A DNA stretch of 64,000 nucleotides from Phycisphaerae bacterium (GTDB lineage Bacteria > Planctomycetota > Phycisphaerae > Phycisphaerales > UBA1924), in assembly GCA_016794925.1 (NCBI GenBank), contig JAEUIW010000007.1, positions 1-64,000 of the forward strand, written 5' to 3'. The notes beneath the pieces are model-generated. The model searched no databases. It saw only the letters and a list, made by a program, of their open reading frames with translations, and was not told where the DNA came from. The translations under genes and the position numbers were made by a program. Positions 20,623-30,500 of this stretch are shown piece after piece; the first letter of the stretch is position 1; the number at the start of each line of letters is the position of its first letter.

Positions 20623-23600
20623 ATGAACCCGATCCGACGGTCGGCGCGACGGGGGCGTTCCGTGACGTGGGGCGCGACGATTGCCGCGGCGCTCATGACT
20701 TCTGTGCGCGCGGCGAACGGTCCGCCGCCCGACCACGCCGATACGTGGTGCTCGGCACTCACGACGATCGAGGCGGGCAACACCGCGGTACTTCCCGTCG
20801 CGACGGGAACGGAGGCGCGGGACCGATCAATCAGCGTGGCGACCAGCGACCCAAGGGTGGTAACCGTGGTGGCGCTGCCGGGCACGTCCGCACCCGCGGC
20901 TCGGGTGCTGCAGGGCCACAACGTCGGATTCGTGCGGATCCGCGCCGGTGCGCCGGGCGAAGCCGACCTTCGCCTCGATAACGGGGCCTCAATTCGCGTT
21001 CGGGTGACCGAGCCCAGGACTCCGATCAACCGGTCCGAGCCTCGTCTGATCTCGCCGGCTCCCGCGGCGCATGTCTGGGGCCGCGTGTCGGTCGGCGCGG
21101 AGCACGGCGAGATCAGGAGCGATGCCGACGGGCGCGTGGAGCTCCGCGTGCGGGACCCGCTCCATTCCACTCGCGAGGATCGGCTGACGCCGGAGTCCGT
21201 GAGCCCGCGCTCAACGGGTCTGCCGATCCGGTCGGTGTTCTCGCTCGACGCCGACACCTGGCCGACGGCCGAGTCGTTGGACCTCACTCCCATCTTGATT
21301 TGTGAATCCCGCGCTGAATTCGGACGGACCATTCGCGTGCGGCTGACGCGTCCATCGGCGGGGGATGCGGTCGACGTCGAGGCTGAATCGGAGATCGCGG
21401 TGACGAGGCCCGAGCGGTTCGCCGATGCGCGGCGACCGATCGGGAGCGATCCGAACGCCTCGGGCGGGGCGTTCTTCGACAACGCCGGATCCACGCCGGC
21501 ATTGTGCGTGCCGGTCGAGGTCGCCCGCCCCGGTTGGTACCAGATCATCGTCCGAGCCTCGGGCACCCTTGCGGGCGGGGCACTGCCCACCGTGGGCATT
21601 GTGATCGACGGCGCGCCGTACCCGTCAACCAACGGCAATCTCGTTTCCGAGGCGTGGCACCGGGTCGCGCTCGGCGTTCCGGTGCGATTGGAAGCGGGAA
21701 CACGCGTCGTGACGCCCTACTTCGAGAACGATTTTTACGTGCAGGGGCGGGCCGACCGCAACCTCCGCCTCGATCGCGTCGAGATCGCTCGCGTCGGCGA
21801 TGCGCAGCCTGATGCCGCATTGGAGCTCGCCGGGCCGCCGACCGGAGCGGCGCCGATGATGGCGATGTCGGGGATGTCCGCGGCGACCGCTCAACCGGAA
21901 AATGACCCGACCGTGGAGCTCGCACTGCCTGTGCGAGTCGCATGGGATACCGCGCTGGAGGGTGAGGAGATTCCGGGAGACATCGAGATCAGCGGCCGGA
22001 CCTGGTGGGACGAATCCGTTCAGCGTCGAGCGCCGCTCGTCACGCTCAAGGTCAATGGCAGGGAATACGGAACGCAGCGCGCGGCCCACCCGAGATTCTG
22101 GCTGAACACGGACCATCTCGGCCCCGGAGCGAACCAACTCCAGTTGGAAGCGCGGCTGGACTGCGGCACGCGCGTTTCGGCCCCTGCACAAACCGTCGTG
22201 AGAGCCGCGCGAGCGACGGATCGGCTGCTGTTGAATCCGCCCTCGTCCCCCGCTGTGGCGATTCGCGCTGATTTCGCCCGGTTCACGGTCCACGATGAGC
22301 GGTGGGATGCGGCCGTGAGTCGGGCGTGGACCACGCAGGACTATCCGGAGGAACGTTTCGCGGCGGCGATCCTGAGCAACACGAGGCTGTCGTTGACGCT
22401 CCCCGAAGATCTCGAAGGTGAATTTGAGATCCTGGTGGAGGCAAAGGGACAGGAATTCCGAGGCCCGCCAATTGTCGCCGCCTCGCTCCAAACGGGCGAG
22501 CTGGACGAGTTCGTGGGCGAGATCGGCGTTCCGACATGGTGGTCAACACAACGTGCGGGCGTCGCGAGCTTGCGATCCGGCCCCAAGACGCTGTGGCTCT
22601 CATTCACCAATGACCTGTACGAACAGGGTAAAGGTGACCGCAACATCTGGCTTCAGAGCGTGAGCCTGCGGCGCGTGATCGATCGGTCCGGGGATGCGCC
22701 GGCGCGCGTGGAGGTGATCTGGCCGCCGCCGGATGAGCGCTTTGGTCTCGCGGGCTCGGTCGTCGCTCGCGTGGTGGGATCGGGCGAACTCGACCGGGCC
22801 GAGCTGCTCATCGATGGGACCCCGAGCGGGCTTGAAGCCCGATTGTCCGGCCGAGCCGGGAACGTGGTCCTTCCGTTCGTTGGCCGCGGGCTCACGCGCG
22901 GACCGGTCGCGCTGTCCGTCGCGGTGCGCGACGTCTCAGGCCGTCGCACCGAATCGGCCGCCGTGCGCATCGCGTTCGATCCCTCCGCGTCCGGCACGAC
23001 GTACGACCGCGCGGTCCGGCTGCTCGATCGGTTTGCCTTCGGGCCCGATCCGCGCTCTCTCGCCGCCGTGCTGACACGGGGCGAGGCAACCTGGCTGGCT
23101 GCCGCACTCGGGCACGACCCCGACGCGGGCGATCGCGCCGCGTTCGGCTTGGGCGCCGCGAGGTTCCCGTCCGAGCGGAGCGACTATGACGTGCCGCGCC
23201 GCGTGCTGAGCGAGGTCATCGCGACCCCCAACCCGGCCCGCGCACGGGCGGTGCTCTGGATCGAGAATCATTTTTCGACATGGATCCGAAAGTCAGAGGC
23301 GGAACGACAGTGGTCGCAGCACGTCGCATACTGGCAATTGGGACCCGGCGTGTTCCGGGAGCTGCTCTTCGCCTCCGCCCAGAGCCCCGCGATGCTGCGC
23401 TACCTCGACCAGGAACGCAGCTTCGCGGGCACCCTGAACGAGAATTACGCGCGGGAAGTCATGGAGTTGCACACGCTCGGTGTGCGGGCCGGTTATCAGC
23501 AAGCGGACGTGACCGCGCTCGCACACGTCCTGGCCGGGTGGACTGTTGCCGTGCGGGGGGATGGCGCCGGCGGCGGGCCCGGAGCGGGACAGTCCGTCGC

Positions 23601-24348
23601 ACGCTTCGATCCTGCGTTGAACGACGGTCGCGCGCAACGCGTGTTCGGGCTGGATCTGCCCGACGCGGCCCCGGCCGATCGGGCCGAACGAACCCTGGTT
23701 GCCCTTGAGATGCTGGCGGGGCACCCGACGACGGCGCAGTTCATCTCCAGAAAGCTCGTCGAGCACTACGCCGCCGCGCCCGCGCCGGACGAATTGGTGA
23801 ACGACGTGGCTCGTGTCTTTTCCGAATCGGGCGGCGATCTGGGCGCCACGCTCATCGGGCTCGCCCGCCACGGGGCATTCTGGGACGAGCAGACGGCACC
23901 GCCCAGAGTGGCCCACACACTGGACTTCGCGGCTCGCTTCGCGCGGCTGACGGGCATGTTCAACCCTTGGTTCGTGGGTGATTTCCTGCAACGAAGCGGC
24001 GCGGGGCTCATGGACCGCGCCACGCCGGACGGGTACCCCGAAGCCGACGCCCGGTACACTGACTCCAACGCTCTGCTGCAGCGTTGGAAGCTGGCCGAGG
24101 CGTGCGGGTGGGCGATCGACTCGCTCGTGGCCGACTCGGTGCGGCATGCCGTGAATACCCGCCAGGATCACGCGGCGGAGGAACGGCTGATCGACTCCGT
24201 GGCGATTCGCCTGACCGGACGGCTGCTGTCGCGGCGCAGCCACGAAGCGGCGCTCGCGCACGCACGTGCGCTCCAATCGGACTCCGGGAATCGCGCGCGC
24301 GAGCTGGCCGTGTTCGTCGCCCAATTGCCCGAGACGTCCCTCCGGTAG
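20623..24348 (+). CDS. DUF1800 protein with two carbohydrate-binding-like modules
   Basis: The 1241-residue product starts with an arginine-rich signal sequence (RRSARRGRS, then a hydrophobic stretch ending near SVRAANG). Two modules end in the calcium-type xylan-binding signature F-x-N-D-x-Y-x-x-G-x-x-D-R-N: FENDFYVQGRADRN near 367 and FTNDLYEQGKGDRN near 661. This resembles CBM60-like domains. From about residue 796 onward is the DUF1800 domain, with the diagnostic NENYAREVMELHTLG near 940. DUF1800 proteins in Planctomycetota are usually encoded just before a DUF1501 gene, as here (14-bp gap), and are thought to act at the cell surface; the biochemical function is unknown. The ATG at 20623 has GGAG 9 nt upstream. 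An upstream TTG at 20608 would add five residues and is less likely. Confidence 0.9.
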   Translation: MNPIRRSARRGRSVTWGATIAAALMTSVRAANGPPPDHADTWCSALTTIEAGNTAVLPVATGTEARDRSISVATSDPRVVTVVALPGTSAPAARVLQGHNVGFVRIRAGAPGEADLRLDNGASIRVRVTEPRTPINRSEPRLISPAPAAHVWGRVSVGAEHGEIRSDADGRVELRVRDPLHSTREDRLTPESVSPRSTGLPIRSVFSLDADTWPTAESLDLTPILICESRAEFGRTIRVRLTRPSAGDAVDVEAESEIAVTRPERFADARRPIGSDPNASGGAFFDNAGSTPALCVPVEVARPGWYQIIVRASGTLAGGALPTVGIVIDGAPYPSTNGNLVSEAWHRVALGVPVRLEAGTRVVTPYFENDFYVQGRADRNLRLDRVEIARVGDAQPDAALELAGPPTGAAPMMAMSGMSAATAQPENDPTVELALPVRVAWDTALEGEEIPGDIEISGRTWWDESVQRRAPLVTLKVNGREYGTQRAAHPRFWLNTDHLGPGANQLQLEARLDCGTRVSAPAQTVVRAARATDRLLLNPPSSPAVAIRADFARFTVHDERWDAAVSRAWTTQDYPEERFAAAILSNTRLSLTLPEDLEGEFEILVEAKGQEFRGPPIVAASLQTGELDEFVGEIGVPTWWSTQRAGVASLRSGPKTLWLSFTNDLYEQGKGDRNIWLQSVSLRRVIDRSGDAPARVEVIWPPPDERFGLAGSVVARVVGSGELDRAELLIDGTPSGLEARLSGRAGNVVLPFVGRGLTRGPVALSVAVRDVSGRRTESAAVRIAFDPSASGTTYDRAVRLLDRFAFGPDPRSLAAVLTRGEATWLAAALGHDPDAGDRAAFGLGAARFPSERSDYDVPRRVLSEVIATPNPARARAVLWIENHFSTWIRKSEAERQWSQHVAYWQLGPGVFRELLFASAQSPAMLRYLDQERSFAGTLNENYAREVMELHTLGVRAGYQQADVTALAHVLAGWTVAVRGDGAGGGPGAGQSVARFDPALNDGRAQRVFGLDLPDAAPADRAERTLVALEMLAGHPTTAQFISRKLVEHYAAAPAPDELVNDVARVFSESGGDLGATLIGLARHGAFWDEQTAPPRVAHTLDFAARFARLTGMFNPWFVGDFLQRSGAGLMDRATPDGYPEADARYTDSNALLQRWKLAEACGWAIDSLVADSVRHAVNTRQDHAAEERLIDSVAIRLTGRLLSRRSHEAALAHARALQSDSGNRARELAVFVAQLPETSLR

Positions 24349-24362
24349 ACAAGGAGACGCTG

Positions 24363-25664
24363 GTGCGGGTCACACGTCGTTACTTTCTGCGTTCCTCCGG
24401 CGCGATGGCCGCGTACCTTGGAGTTGCGCCCTCGCTGGCGCTGCCGGCGAGCGTAACTTCGCGCGCGCACCCGGTCACGGCCGGGCGGACTTTGGTCGCC
24501 ATCTTCCTCCGCGGTGGAGCGGACGGCCTGAACCTGATCGTGCCCTTCGGCGACCCGAATTATGCTCCCCTCAGGAAAGGCATCGGTATCTCCCCTCCCT
24601 CCAGCGGCGGGAGCCTCGCGAGCGCGATCGATCTCGACGGGTACTTCGGCCTGCATCCCCGGCTGTCACCGCTCAAGCCGATGTTCGATGCCGGACGGGC
24701 CTCGGCCCTGCACGCGGTAGGGTACGACCGAAACACGCGGTCGCACTTCGAAGAGCAGGACGTCTGGGAGACGGGCGTGCTCGGGAACACGGTCCACAGC
24801 GACGGCTGGCTCAACCGGCACCTGGCCACGTCCGAAGGGCACGGTCCACTCCGCGCCGTGGCCGTCGGCGACACACTGCCGCGAATCCTCCACGGTGCGG
24901 CCGCGGCGTACGCCGTACGCGGGCTGGAGGACCTGACTCTCCCCGGCGAGGCGTCGAAGCGCGAAGGGCTGGTCCGCGCGCTGGAGCACGCCTACTGCGC
25001 CGATCGCGGCGCGGCGCGGGACGGCGCGCGAGCGCTGCTCGACCGCACCGCCGGGTCCACGCTCGAAGGGCTGCGGCAGCTCGCGGCGGTTCTTGAACGC
25101 ACGCCGATGTCGGCGCACCGCTATCCGGACACCGAGATCGGACGCCGGCTCGGTCAAGTGGCGAGGCTGATCAGGGCGGATGTAGGGCTCGAAGTCGCCG
25201 AGATCGACTACGGCGGTTGGGACACGCACCAGCAACAAGGACGCGTGAGCGACGGCGGAGGCACGTTCGGCAACCTGGCCGGAGATCTGGGGGAAGCCCT
25301 CGCGGCGTTCGACGCGGACATGGGTGACCGCATGAACGACGTCCTCGTTGTCACGCTCTCCGAATTCGGGCGAACCGCGGCAGAGAACGGATCGGGCGGC
25401 ACCGACCACGGATGGGCCTCGGCGATGCTCCTCGCGGGCGGCGCCGTCTCGCGCGTTCGCGCGAAGGGAGGGGACGCGGGCCGGCCGGTTCAGGGCACAT
25501 GGCCGGGACTGGCGCCGGACCAGCTGCACGAGGGGCGCGACCTGCTCCACACGACGGACTTCCGGGACGTTCTCGCGGAGCTCGTACGGGTTCACCTGGG
25601 GAACCCGAACCTCGAACGTGTGCTGCCCGAACGCGCGTTCCGGCCGGTCGGTGTGATCGCCTGA
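24363..25664 (+). CDS. DUF1501 protein, predicted Tat-exported
   Basis: The start is taken at GTG 24363, where AAGGAG (24351-24356) sits 6 nt upstream. The longer in-frame reading from 24084 would overlap the DUF1800 gene by 265 bp. The 433-residue protein opens with VTRRYFLRSSG, a good match to the twin-arginine consensus S/T-R-R-x-F-L-K, followed by a hydrophobic stretch and an Ala-rich cleavage region. Family features are FLRGGADGLNLIVPFGD, YDRNTRSHFEEQD, YGGWDTHQQQG and VTLSEFGRTAAENG-(S/G)-GTDHG, which place it in the DUF1501 branch related to the alkaline-phosphatase/sulfatase superfamily. It is translated right after the DUF1800 gene. The substrate is unknown. Confidence 0.92.
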   Translation: MRVTRRYFLRSSGAMAAYLGVAPSLALPASVTSRAHPVTAGRTLVAIFLRGGADGLNLIVPFGDPNYAPLRKGIGISPPSSGGSLASAIDLDGYFGLHPRLSPLKPMFDAGRASALHAVGYDRNTRSHFEEQDVWETGVLGNTVHSDGWLNRHLATSEGHGPLRAVAVGDTLPRILHGAAAAYAVRGLEDLTLPGEASKREGLVRALEHAYCADRGAARDGARALLDRTAGSTLEGLRQLAAVLERTPMSAHRYPDTEIGRRLGQVARLIRADVGLEVAEIDYGGWDTHQQQGRVSDGGGTFGNLAGDLGEALAAFDADMGDRMNDVLVVTLSEFGRTAAENGSGGTDHGWASAMLLAGGAVSRVRAKGGDAGRPVQGTWPGLAPDQLHEGRDLLHTTDFRDVLAELVRVHLGNPNLERVLPERAFRPVGVIA

Positions 25665-25715
25665 TGAGTGTTCTTCCGCGTCCGCCGCGCGGATCGACGG
25701 CGGCCGGTGACGCGC

Positions 25716-25747
25716 AAGAAAAAGGCCGCCCCGTACCGGAGCGGCCT
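25716..25747 (-). terminator. Rho-independent terminator of the lysyl-oxidase-like gene
   Basis: On the minus strand, arms AGGCCGC and GCGGCCT (25741-25747 and 25723-25729) pair perfectly, with two more inner G-C pairs, and are followed by TTTTTCTTG. It lies 26 nt past the stop codon of the gene at 25773. Confidence 0.85.
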
Positions 25748-25772
25748 CTGGATCGCGTGCGTCGCGCGTTGG

Positions 25773-27392
25773 TCAGCAGCCCTGAAAGAACGCGTTGATG
25801 AAATCGAAGAAATCGAAATCGTCGATCACGTTGTCCTCGTTGACGTCCGCGCTCTGGGTGCCGTTGTTGAACGCGTTCATGAACGTGAAGAAGTCCTGAT
25901 CGTCCACCACCGTGTCGCCGTCAAAGTCGGCCACGCAATGCGTCTCGACGAACGTCACGGTGCCCGCCGACCAATCGCCGCGGGTCTGGCTGCCGTCCGT
26001 GATGCTGGCGTAGACCCAGTACGTGCCCGGCGGCACGTACGCCGAGTTCACCACGTGGAAGCCGAGCGAACCATCGGAGTTCAACGATGTCGGGATCTCG
26101 ATCTCGCTCCCGTTCAGCGCGGGAACGGTGTTCATGAACACCGTCACCCAGGTCGGGTCGTTGTCGGGATCCATCGATGTCCATTCGACGCGGTACGTGT
26201 CGTACCCGTGCTTGAGTTGGATGTTCCCGCTCGGCGGCGACACCACGGTGATGGCCGGCGCCGCGGACGTCGTCGGCACGTTCACGGTCATGGTGTAGCT
26301 GCGGTTGGTCGCTCCGTTGTTGCCGTAGGCCTGGGCGTAATACCAGCCCTTGGGCCGCCCGTTGAGCGAAACGGTCTCGCTGCTGGACGTGGTGCTCGAT
26401 GATGTGGCCAGCACGGTGCCGTTGGCGTCGAGCAGCCGCAGGTTGAGATTGCCGTTGGCGTTCAGAAAGTCGATACGCACCTGGTCGCCGGTGCCGCCCG
26501 TGGCGGCCATGTAGAACCGGTAGTAGTCGTCGTTGTTCGCGGCGTGGACGCTCAGACCGTCGACGATCCGCTGCGGGTTGCACGGGCCCAGGTTCGGGCT
26601 GTTGATCAGACCCACCGGCCGGGCGAGCACGTCCGCCAAGGAGTTGTTCGGCTCGTACGCGTCCGGCGCGAGGCCGCTGCCCGAACCGATGACAACCTTC
26701 ACGCGCGTGATGTTGTTCGACTCGTTCGCCTCGAGCACATGCAGCAGCGGGTCCGCCTCGGACTCAAGCCAATACACGCCGTCCGCCACGCCGGTGATGT
26801 CGATCCACTGCCCGTCGAGGCTCTTGCTGTACACGTCCATCCAGCCCACGCTCAGGCCTTGCACAGATGTGCCGCACGTGTTGAACTCGCCGCCGGACGG
26901 GTAGCCGGGCAGTGACGAGTCGTACACCTGCAGGTCCAGGATGCAGAAGCTGGTCTTCGCGCCCTCCCGAACGATCGGGCCCACGCCGTCACCGGGCAGC
27001 ACGGCGCGGAGCCGGTAGATGCACCAATCCTCGAAATGAATATGCCCATGCGTGGGGTGATAGACGAACCGCCCCGCGACCCGATCCCAGGACGTGCCGT
27101 CCGACCGATAGACCCTCTGAATGACGTCCTGCGTGCCGTCTCCATTGGCCGGCAGCTTGCCGAACAGGTGCAGCTTCCCTCGGCCGATGTTGGCCGTTCC
27201 GTTCGAGAGCCGCAACAACCGCTGACCACCCGAGTTGGTAATCTGGTTGTCGTACAATTCGGCAGGCCGGATGATGATGTCGGGAAGGTAATCCGTGGGC
27301 TGCGCGGCCGCACCAGCGCCGCACACAAGCAGTCCGACCACGCCTACCGCAAACCGCGAGCGGAGGGATTTCGATGACAAGTCGCGTTTCAT
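25773..27392 (-). CDS. Secreted lysyl-oxidase-like protein with EF-hand/dockerin-like tail
   Basis: The start is set at 27392, where AAGGAG precedes the ATG and a clean signal peptide follows (MKRDLSSKSLRSRFAVGVVG, cleavage near GAAAQ). The 539-residue product contains YHPTHGHIHFEDW at 111-123. Its clustered histidines (112, 115, 117, 119) match the copper-binding histidine cluster of the lysyl oxidase family. Further family segments are GVWYL-like GVYWLESEADP and EANESNNI, with SFCILD and CGTSVQGLSVGW before them. After the oxidase domain comes a pre-peptidase-like beta domain (DDYYRFYM and onward) and a C-terminal pair of acidic motifs (DFDGDTVVDDQDFFTFMNAF and DDFDFFDFINAFFQGC). Amine oxidation of surface proteins is the family expectation; the activity is unproven. 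A strong terminator follows it. Confidence 0.82.
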   Translation of the reverse strand: MKRDLSSKSLRSRFAVGVVGLLVCGAGAAAQPTDYLPDIIIRPAELYDNQITNSGGQRLLRLSNGTANIGRGKLHLFGKLPANGDGTQDVIQRVYRSDGTSWDRVAGRFVYHPTHGHIHFEDWCIYRLRAVLPGDGVGPIVREGAKTSFCILDLQVYDSSLPGYPSGGEFNTCGTSVQGLSVGWMDVYSKSLDGQWIDITGVADGVYWLESEADPLLHVLEANESNNITRVKVVIGSGSGLAPDAYEPNNSLADVLARPVGLINSPNLGPCNPQRIVDGLSVHAANNDDYYRFYMAATGGTGDQVRIDFLNANGNLNLRLLDANGTVLATSSSTTSSSETVSLNGRPKGWYYAQAYGNNGATNRSYTMTVNVPTTSAAPAITVVSPPSGNIQLKHGYDTYRVEWTSMDPDNDPTWVTVFMNTVPALNGSEIEIPTSLNSDGSLGFHVVNSAYVPPGTYWVYASITDGSQTRGDWSAGTVTFVETHCVADFDGDTVVDDQDFFTFMNAFNNGTQSADVNEDNVIDDFDFFDFINAFFQGC

Positions 27393-27428
27393 TCGAACTC
27401 CTTGCAGTTGATCGCTCACGAGATCTAG

Positions 27429-27434
27429 ATCATA
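27429..27434 (-). promoter_or_regulatory. -10 element upstream of the lysyl-oxidase-like gene
   Basis: TATGAT on the minus strand (five of six matches) lies 36 nt before the ATG at 27392 and overlaps the palindrome GATCTAGATC (27422-27431). No clear -35 is seen. Confidence 0.35.
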
Positions 27435-27504
27435 CCTCACACCCCGGGCCCTGCCGCGCATCACACCGACCCCGTCTGGTTATCAAATCCGAACACATAC
27501 CGAC

Positions 27505-30500
27505 TCAACACCCCGTAAAAAAGGCGTTGAGAAAATCGAAGTAGTCGAAATCGTCGATCGCCGTGTCGCCGTTGAAATCGCCCGTGGCGTCGTTGGCGAA
27601 GAACGCATTCAGGAAATCGAAGTAGTCGAAGTCGTCCGAGGCGGTGTCGCCGTTGAAGTCCGCGGCGCACACACGCTGGGGCGAACTCGGGATCCCCGAC
27701 ACGTTGAACAATGACTCGGCCCCTTCCCCGCTGACGGCCACCAGATCATCGATCCCATCACCATTCACGTCCGCATGCACCACAAAGGAGGGTTGTTGCG
27801 GCGGGGCGATATCGGCCACGGGCGCCAGCGCAAGCGCGCCGGCCGAGCCGTCGTTGCGGAACGGCTTGAGCACGCGTCGCTCGACGCCCGGCGAGGAATC
27901 GAACGCGACGACCACGAGATCGAGGTCGCCGTCAAGATCGAGATCCGCGAGCGCGGCCGAGGAAGGGTCCAGGGCCGCGCTGCCGGGGTCCTGACCCGGG
28001 ATGGGCAGCACCACGGCGGGCTTGAACGTCTGATCGCCGCGGTTGAGCAGGATCGAGACTGAGTTGCTCGATCGATTCACCGTGACCGCGTCGACGAACC
28101 CGTCGTTGTTCACGTCGCGGGCGAGCACTTGTGAGGGCGAGCCCCCCGCGTCGTAGCTCGTGCCGGATGTGAAATTGCCGTTGCCGTCGTTGTTGAGCAA
28201 CTGCGCCGTCGATGACCCGCCGTTCCCGACCAGGATCGAATTGCCGGCGTCCCCCTTGGAACCGTCAGGATCAAACGGATCGACATCGCTCGGTCCGGAG
28301 TCCGTACTGAAATTGCCGTGGGAGGCGTACGTCGTGCCGGCGCCGCCCTGCTTGAGGAACACCGAGATCGTGTCCGAAGCGTTGTTGGCGCAGGCGAGGT
28401 CCACCAGGCCATCTCCGTCGAAGTCCGCTCCGCAGAGCGCGACGGGACGCGATTGGGTCGGATAATCCACGCGGACGTATTGACCTTGGCCGTTGAGCGA
28501 GAGCACGGAGATCGAGTTGCTCGACGCGTTCGCCACCGCGATCTCATTGCGGACGTTCGGGGAGTCGTTGCCCGTATCCAGGTTCGCGACGATGACGTCC
28601 ATGGGCTCGGCGCCGACCGGCAACTGCTGGCCGACCGAGAACCCGAGCCAGCCGTTCTGGTCATTGCCCTGGTTGATCAAGAGAAAGACAAACCCATCCG
28701 CCGTCGTAACCACCAGGTCAGGCAGGCCGTCGCCGTCGACATCGCCGATGGCCGCCGCGGTGAGCCGTTTGTTCACGTTCGCGTCCTGCGAGTCGCCAAA
28801 CCCGAGGTTTTCTCCGAGCGCCAGCGCGTCGAGATGAACACGACCGTCCTCCGGGAAATACGAAACCCTGAAGAACCGCCCATCGTTCAATCCCGGAAGC
28901 AGCGCCACGTCGAATACGCCGATGTCGGGATCGGGTGAGCACGTGAGAACGTCCACACCGGCCCACTGATCGGGTGGCACGAACGGCCCACGCACCACCA
29001 GGCCGCCGCCGAGCCGCGCTGCACCCATGATTGCGACCGAATCGAATCCCTCCGCGTCGTCCGAGTACAGGTCGAGGTCCAGCCGACCCCCTGGCGCCGT
29101 GCCGGCGGCGCGCTGATCGAACGCCCCGCTGATGGACAGCCTGCCCACCGAGGACGGCCCGCTCAACCCCGCGGGGCTCATCAGGCCGAAGTTCCTGACA
29201 TCGGCTCCGATGGTGCCGCCCCCGAGCACCGTGCCCTGCGCGTTGACCTGAACCGCGCGTCCTGGCGCGAGCTGGATCACCGCTCCGGGCTGCACCTCGA
29301 GGCGGCCCACGCCACCGGAACTCACCACGACGTTCGAGACCGACTCGTTCCAACTTGAACCCGGCCCGATCAGCACCGAACCGCTGGCGCCGAAGATCTG
29401 ACCGAGCACCACCGGAGTCGTTGTGGCGCTGGCGAGCGTGCCCCCGGACGAGAGGCTGATCGACGCGCTCCCGAGCGAACCGATGACAAATTCCCCCGAC
29501 GTGGACTCCCAGCTTGACCCTGCGCCGCTCACGACCACGCTCGCCGCCGAACCGCCCCCTTCAGCCAGATGGACCGAATCCACGGCCGACACCGCTCGAA
29601 GCACGCCCCCGCCCGAAACTTCGACGCTCGCGGTTCCCTGCGACGCCGCGACGAACGCATCGCCGGCTCCGGCTCGCCCGTAGTGCACGATCGACGGGAG
29701 GCCGCCCGAGCCGATCACCCGTAGCGTGCCCGACCCGGCGGAACCGGCTCCCAGCGAGATGCTCGGAGTCAGGAGCGTGCCCCGCCCCTCCACCGCAACG
29801 ACGCCGATGCCGGACACGCCGGCAGCAAGCCCGTCCGTCAGCGTCAGCAAGGAGCCGACCCCATTCACACCCAGCCGCGCAACCGCGCCGCCCGCGGCCC
29901 CCACTTCCGCGGAAGCCGCGGTGACGGTTCGGGGTGTCGCACCGGTGTTCACGATCGTCAGCCGGGCGTTGCTCGACGCCGCGCCGCCCACGCTCAGGGC
30001 GGGCAGCGGATACGCGGACGTCGCGGCGAGCGACAGATTACCCCCGCCCCCCCCCGCGTTCAGATCCAGCGTCACCCAGTTCGATCGCACTTCCATGGTG
30101 AACGCCGACTGATTGGATGGCAGGCGGACCGTGTACAGCGCGGTGGGTGGCGCCGCGCGATCGTCGAACACGGCGCGTGTCGCCGCGTTCGCCACCACGC
30201 CGTCTTGCCAGTTCGCCGCCGCGTTCCAAACTCCTCCGGCAGCCGACGTCCAGGCGGTCTGGTTTGGATTACGCTCGTACGGGCCGCGGTCAACGTGGGG
30301 CGACGACCCGGGACCGGAATCAACCGCCGGATCATTGACAACGCGCGGGTCCCCCGACAGATCGTTCGGCAACAACTCGCCAATATCCCCGTCGCCGTCC
30401 AGATCGAACGCGTCGGTGGGGAGCAGCGACTTGTCGCCAGAATCGATCGCGGGGGACGACCCCAGGAGGCGCAAGTCGTCGTCGGCCGTGCCCGCAACAT

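Noticed and set aside
24084..24362. N-terminal extension of the DUF1501 protein
   Set aside because: It overlaps the end of the DUF1800 gene in another frame; a Shine-Dalgarno and a Tat signal peptide mark GTG 24363 as start.
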